Shown here: positions 6,457 to 8,985 of the stretch, piece by piece
How positions within the stretch are numbered: the first letter of the stretch is position 1
How the letters are laid out: each line of letters starts with the position of its first letter
Assembly: GCA_964650405.1 (NCBI GenBank)
Contig: CAZYTO010000246.1
Location: 1-8,985 of the forward strand
Source of the DNA: CAZYTO01 sp964650405
GTDB lineage: Bacteria; Acidobacteriota; Thermoanaerobaculia; Gp7-AA8
DNA: 8,985 bases
Direction of reading: 5' to 3'
The notes under the pieces: model-generated
The model's database searches: none
Seen by the model: the letters and a program-made list of their open reading frames with translations, nothing else
What the model was told of the DNA's origin: nothing
Made by a program: the position numbers and the translations under genes

Positions 6457-6911
6457 CACTTTCCTCCCTGCACGAGTGCCCGGGCCGTCTCGAGCTGCGT
6501 GTTGATGCCGTCCTGGCGTTGGACGATCTCGCTTCCCGGAGGGGCGCCGCTGCGGATGCTGGCGTCGAGATCGCCGACCAGGTTGCGCAGGTCGCGCATG
6601 GCGTCACGGGCCTTGGCGCACGAGGCTTCCGCGCCGTTGCACGCCGATTCGGCCGTGGAGATGTTTCCCAGCACGCCGTCCTTGAACGACCCCCAGGCGG
6701 CGAGGTCATAGGGCGGATTGGCGAACCGGCCGATGCCCGAGCCCCAGGCGTCGTTGGCCCGCTCCGCCGCGGCCACGCAGGAGTTGTCGGCGGTGATGGT
6801 CTGGGCCGTCGAAGAGCCGGTGTGCGCCTTGATCCACGGCAGACCGTACTTCCAGACCACGAAGACGATGGCGATGACCACGATCAGCTTGACCAGCCGT
6901 GATGTGTCCAT
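6456..6911 (-). CDS. Membrane-anchored coiled-coil protein of unknown function
   Basis: This 151-residue protein has a single N-terminal membrane helix (about 7-25), preceded by MDTSR and followed by a Trp/Lys-containing stretch. The remaining 120 residues are soluble, probably periplasmic by the positive-inside rule, and mostly helical (91-148). It has three cysteines (45, 91, 98), and C91 and C98 could form a local disulfide. I do not recognise the family. I place the start at the ATG at 6911 because the membrane anchor follows directly. The frame extends 19 residues further upstream, but that part crosses the shared promoter region and reads unlike protein. No Shine-Dalgarno is visible; TACAAT ends seven bases before the ATG. 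The stop codon abuts the heptamer array. Confidence 0.75.
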   Translation of the reverse strand: MDTSRLVKLIVVIAIVFVVWKYGLPWIKAHTGSSTAQTITADNSCVAAAERANDAWGSGIGRFANPPYDLAAWGSFKDGVLGNISTAESACNGAEASCAKARDAMRDLRNLVGDLDASIRSGAPPGSEIVQRQDGINTQLETARALVQGGK

Positions 6912-6917
6912 GACGTG

Positions 6918-6923
6918 ATTGTA
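6918..6923 (-). promoter_or_regulatory. -10 element (TACAAT) for the membrane-anchored coiled-coil gene
   Basis: On the minus strand TACAAT is followed by six bases and then ATG, which places the expected transcription start on the A of the start codon. Together with the absence of a Shine-Dalgarno, this suggests a leaderless mRNA. No good -35 is seen. Confidence 0.5.
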
Positions 6924-6932
6924 AGCGGACGG

Positions 6933-6938
6933 TACAAT
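6933..6938 (+). promoter_or_regulatory. -10 element (TACAAT) for the Sel1/LprI-like gene
   Basis: TACAAT on the plus strand mirrors the minus-strand copy at 6918-6923, with nine bases between them. It predicts transcription from about 6945. That position is itself an ATG, but the preferred protein start is at 7026, giving a leader of about 81 bases. No clear -35 is seen; its expected place overlaps the other gene's start. Confidence 0.5.
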
Positions 6939-6942
6939 TTGG

Positions 6943-6970
6943 GCATGAAGAGCTCCGTTATTCTTCATGC
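6943..6970 (+). promoter_or_regulatory. Perfect 9-bp inverted repeat at the expected 5' end of the mRNA
   Basis: GCATGAAGA (6943-6951) and TCTTCATGC (6962-6970) are exact complements around a 10-base loop. The repeat lies directly downstream of the TACAAT. It could be an operator or a stem-loop at the 5' end of the transcript that slows its decay. The stretch 6945-7025 is AT-richer than the gene that follows. Confidence 0.55.
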
Positions 6971-7025
6971 TTCATCCTTGGTTTTCCCTGCTCGAAACCA
7001 GGGTCGCGTCAGGTCGCGGACGGTC

Positions 7026-8051
7026 ATGACCCGAGGGGTGCTGGTCCTGCTGCTGTTCGTTGCAACTGCCGCATTCGGCCAGAGCGAGGGGGGCGACGGC
7101 AGCGAATCAGAGGCGGCGGGGCTCTGCGCGCGAGTGGCGAAATGGACGCCGGGCCAGGACGCCACGGCCACGGCAGTCGACCGGAAAGAGTTTGCTGATG
7201 TGTCGTACTGCCCCGACTGGATCTACCGCGTGGCCGGGAGTGAATACGATCCGGTGAAGGCGCGCCGCTGTTGTCTCGTCAGCGGCAAGTGCAACCGCGA
7301 GCTGGGGATGATCTTCGCCAACGGCTGGGGCGTCCGACGCGACTACGACGCAGCCATGTTCTTCCTCTGCCGCGCCGAAGACGAAATGGCTCCCTATGAG
7401 TGGTGGAACATGCTCGACCACGTCGAACGGATGCGGCTTGGGCAAACGAAGAAAGACCTGCGGTTCTGCGATTATGTGACCAGCGGCCGTGGCGCGCTCT
7501 TGTGCCGGGAGGTGGAGCAGGCGCGCCAGTACGAAGCGGAGGATGTGAGAGTCGCGGCGGTGAAGAAGACGCTGAGCGCCGAGGCGCAGGCCAAGCTCGA
7601 TCCGCTGGTCGCCGTTGCTGGCAGGTTCAGTGACGCCGACGGCGCATGGTTCGCCGAGGACTCTCGCGGCGGGACGATCTACCCGGCGTTAGTGGTGGAC
7701 GGCACGCGCAAGGTGCACGCCGAATTCGTAAAAGCACTGGAGGCGCGGGCGAAGTCGCGGGCGCCGAAGGCCAGTAAGGAGAGCTACGCCGCCGCCGATC
7801 GCCGCCTGAACAGCATGTATGAGAAGGCGATGAAAGCGAGCGTGCCTTGCCACATGTGCGAGGACGGCGGCGAGGCGGCCCGCAAGGTGCTGCGCGAGGC
7901 ACAGCGAACTTGGATCACCTACCGCGACGCCTGGACGGTGTTCTATCTCGCGCGCTGGAACGGCGCCGCGCCCGCCGAGGCGCTCGAGCGTGAGATCAAA
8001 GCGTTGCTGACGCGCGAGCGCATCAAGCTACTCGAACCGCCGGCGGAGTAG
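7026..8051 (+). CDS. Secreted Cys-rich protein with Sel1-like repeat and C-terminal LprI-like domain
   Basis: From the ATG at 7026 the product has 341 residues and opens with a clean Sec signal peptide (MTRGVLVLLLFVATAAFG, cleavage near 18-19). Residues about 92-118 (LGMIFANGWGVRRDYDAAMFFLCRA) match a Sel1-like repeat, a TPR-type helical hairpin. Residues about 252-336 (SYAAADRRLNSMY, LREAQRTWITYRDAW, then ALEREIKALLTRERI) match the LprI/DUF1311 family, whose founding member is a lysozyme inhibitor. Ten cysteines (34, 62, 82, 83, 89, 115, 148, 160, 275, 278) suggest disulfides in the periplasm. The CHMC at 275-278 lies inside the LprI-like part. An in-frame ATG at 6945 would add 27 residues, but their codons are far less GC-biased at third positions, so I reject it. 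No strong Shine-Dalgarno is visible. Lysozyme inhibition is only a family-level guess. Confidence 0.82.
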   Translation: MTRGVLVLLLFVATAAFGQSEGGDGSESEAAGLCARVAKWTPGQDATATAVDRKEFADVSYCPDWIYRVAGSEYDPVKARRCCLVSGKCNRELGMIFANGWGVRRDYDAAMFFLCRAEDEMAPYEWWNMLDHVERMRLGQTKKDLRFCDYVTSGRGALLCREVEQARQYEAEDVRVAAVKKTLSAEAQAKLDPLVAVAGRFSDADGAWFAEDSRGGTIYPALVVDGTRKVHAEFVKALEARAKSRAPKASKESYAAADRRLNSMYEKAMKASVPCHMCEDGGEAARKVLREAQRTWITYRDAWTVFYLARWNGAAPAEALEREIKALLTRERIKLLEPPAE

Positions 8052-8124
8052 GGGGCACGCGGCCTTGTACGAAGGTCGATACAGACGCGGATCAACGCGG
8101 GAAGGCGGAGAAGCTGGAAGGCGG

Positions 8125-8131
8125 AAAGGAG
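8125..8131 (+). promoter_or_regulatory. Ribosome binding site deciding a GTG start
   Basis: AAAGGAG lies seven bases before the GTG at 8139. This is a strong match, and it favours the GTG over later in-frame ATG codons. Confidence 0.8.
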
Positions 8132-8138
8132 ACTCAAC

Positions 8139-8654
8139 GTGGAGCCTGAGACCGGGGATGAGCTGGATACGGAGACCGCGCGGATGGAGGCCATGAAGAC
8201 AGAGGTTCTCGCGCGGCTGGACTCGCTGCGCGACATGATGCAGAAGCTCCAGAGCATGAGCCCGGACCGGCCCTGGCTGGCCATGTCGGAGTCGGAAGCC
8301 TCGGCGCGGCGCACGATCGACAGCCTGCGCGGGGGCATGATCCGGTCCGCCGATCCCGAGGAGGATCCGGACGAGATGGCCGACGCGATGGAAGGGCGCC
8401 TGGAGTACCTGCAGCTCATCCTGACTGCTGCCACGGAGCTGTGCGACCTGCACGAGATCGTCCAGCGGGAACGCCTGCACAACGAGAAGAGGATGGCGGA
8501 ATTGCTCCGCATCGTCGACGACGCCGAACGGGCCATGCCCGCAGCCCGCATCGCCGACGCCGAGGAGCGCAAACGCGCCCGCCGGCTGCACCGGGCCCGG
8601 CGCGGAACGGTGTCCCGGCCACGCGGCGGGGGGACGGGCGGAAGGAAGAAGTAG
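8139..8654 (+). CDS. Charged helical (coiled-coil) protein with basic tail, function unknown
   Basis: This 171-residue protein is cytoplasmic by appearance, with no signal peptide or membrane segment. It has an acidic N-terminus (EPETGDELDTETARME), long helical segments (about 10-40 and 82-135) with heptad-like leucines, an acidic loop (ADPEEDPDEM, 71-80) and a strongly basic tail from 143 onward rich in Arg, Lys and Gly. The tail could bind nucleic acid or acidic surfaces, but no known domain is recognised. The single Cys is at 102. It starts at a GTG with a good ribosome site, 87 bases after the Sel1/LprI-like gene and on the same strand, so it could be co-transcribed. The gap holds short GC-rich direct repeats (GAAGGCGGA at 8101-8109 and 8117-8125). 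It ends just before a perfect palindrome. Confidence 0.78.
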   Translation: MEPETGDELDTETARMEAMKTEVLARLDSLRDMMQKLQSMSPDRPWLAMSESEASARRTIDSLRGGMIRSADPEEDPDEMADAMEGRLEYLQLILTAATELCDLHEIVQRERLHNEKRMAELLRIVDDAERAMPAARIADAEERKRARRLHRARRGTVSRPRGGGTGGRKK

Positions 8655-8673
8655 AGCGGACCAGTGGACGAAC

Positions 8674-8701
8674 CTTCTCCCCCGCGGATGCGGGGGAGAA
8701 G
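8674..8701. terminator. Perfect 12-bp palindrome between convergent genes, terminator-like or REP-like
   Basis: CTTCTCCCCCGC (8674-8685) and GCGGGGGAGAAG (8690-8701) pair perfectly around the tetraloop GGAT. It sits 19 bases after the stop of the charged helical protein and 40 bases from the stop of the convergent gene, where it could end transcription from both sides. No T-run follows on either strand. Palindromes of the CCTTCTCCCC...GGGGAGAAGG type are dispersed in many GC-rich genomes, so it may be a repeat family member rather than a canonical terminator. Confidence 0.65.
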
Positions 8702-8741
8702 TTGCAAGGAGAGAGAGGAGAACGGTCCTGATGCCGCAGGA

Positions 8742-8985
8742 TCAGTCGACCGGGCAGCCGAGGGCCTTCGCCGACTGCTGGATGGCGGAGAGGCCCTGGG
8801 TGCAACCAGTCTTGGCGGCGTCCTGGGCGGCCTTGCGTGACGCTTCGGGCAGGCTCGACCAGTTCCACCCGGCGCGCATCTGCTTGGACGACGCGGCCTG
8901 TGCGTCACGCGCAGCCTGCGGGATCTTCGAGCAGCTCATGTACTTGTCGAGCGCCGCGAGATAGGAATCGCACTCGGCCACGCCC
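8742..8985 (-). CDS. Small four-cysteine secreted-type protein, 5' end beyond window
   Basis: The visible 81 codons end at a TGA (8744-8742). The frame stays open to the right edge. A GTG at 8981 is possible as a start, but the sequence reads as a mature region (AECDSYLAALDKYMSC), so a signal peptide probably lies outside the window. It resembles small helical proteins found in delta-proteobacteria and Acidobacteriota with the pattern CDxY...KYxxC...P...R...MR.GW...TGC...GC. That pattern is recalled, not searched, and no function is known. The four cysteines would form two disulfides in a periplasmic or outer-surface protein. It is convergent with the charged helical protein gene across a palindrome. 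Confidence 0.65.
   Translation of the reverse strand, partial: GVAECDSYLAALDKYMSCSKIPQAARDAQAASSKQMRAGWNWSSLPEASRKAAQDAAKTGCTQGLSAIQQSAKALGCPVD

Noticed and set aside
6915..7025. Longer starts (GTG 6915 or ATG 6945) for the Sel1/LprI-like protein
   Set aside because: The added codons are rich in A/T at third positions, unlike the gene, and would bury the signal peptide behind a long N-terminus. The ATG at 6945 does fit a leaderless start, so some doubt remains.
8075..8125. Short direct repeats before the charged helical protein (GAAGGCGGA twice, and ACGCGG twice)
   Set aside because: There are only two copies each in GC-rich purine-biased sequence and no constant spacing with other loci. 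It could be chance or ribosome-site-like sequence.

Overview
The window is GC-rich, densely packed bacterial chromosomal DNA. It looks most like an Acidobacteriota-type genome (possibly the Vicinamibacteria lineage). That guess rests on a short stand-alone cytochrome of the photosynthetic-reaction-centre cytochrome family, a GH63-like glycosidase remnant, a sensor-fused SpoIIE phosphatase, and families recognised from memory. No rRNA or other phylogenetic marker is present. I see no tRNA, rRNA, CRISPR array, transposase, integrase or phage gene.

Layout from left to right. (1) At 1-251 on the minus strand lies the 3' part of a GH63-type glycosidase gene. Its reading frame is cut by a stop far downstream of where a normal start would be, so it looks like a decayed remnant. 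(2) At 405-3844 on the plus strand is a tight four-gene operon: a diheme c-type lipoprotein cytochrome, a LolD/MacB-type ABC ATPase, and two different FtsX/MacB-fold permeases. The ATPase-permease and permease-permease junctions overlap by one base. (3) At 3936-5897 on the minus strand is a large membrane receptor with a periplasmic beta-sandwich-like domain, about seven membrane segments and a cytoplasmic SpoIIE/PP2C serine phosphatase. It converges on the operon across a long inverted repeat. (4) Divergent from it at 6005-6349 is a small membrane protein of unknown function. (5) At 6456-6911 on the minus strand is a membrane-anchored coiled-coil protein. It is divergent from (6), a secreted Sel1-like plus LprI-like protein at 7026-8051. 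(7) At 8139-8654 is a charged coiled-coil protein of unknown function. (8) At 8742-8985 on the minus strand is the C-terminal part of a small four-cysteine protein that runs off the right edge.

The one clear functional unit is the cytochrome/ABC operon. An ATPase with two unlike permeases and no periplasmic adaptor resembles LolCDE, and the lead gene encodes a lipoprotein. That makes lipoprotein or cell-envelope handling a natural but untested idea. The other genes are mostly envelope-facing (receptor phosphatase, small membrane proteins, periplasmic Cys-rich proteins) but are not obviously one pathway.

The most unusual signals are non-coding. First, degenerate heptamers close to RRCGANC (typical copy AGCGAAC) form arrays in three gene junctions. 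One is a run of twelve consecutive 7-mers that ends in a stop codon; the other two are arranged as inverted repeats. Second, the 6909-6947 junction has a near-symmetric layout in which CAT, ATTGTA, TACAAT and ATG are spaced 6, 9 and 6 bases apart. This suggests overlapping divergent promoters and leaderless transcription. A perfect 9-bp hairpin follows directly.
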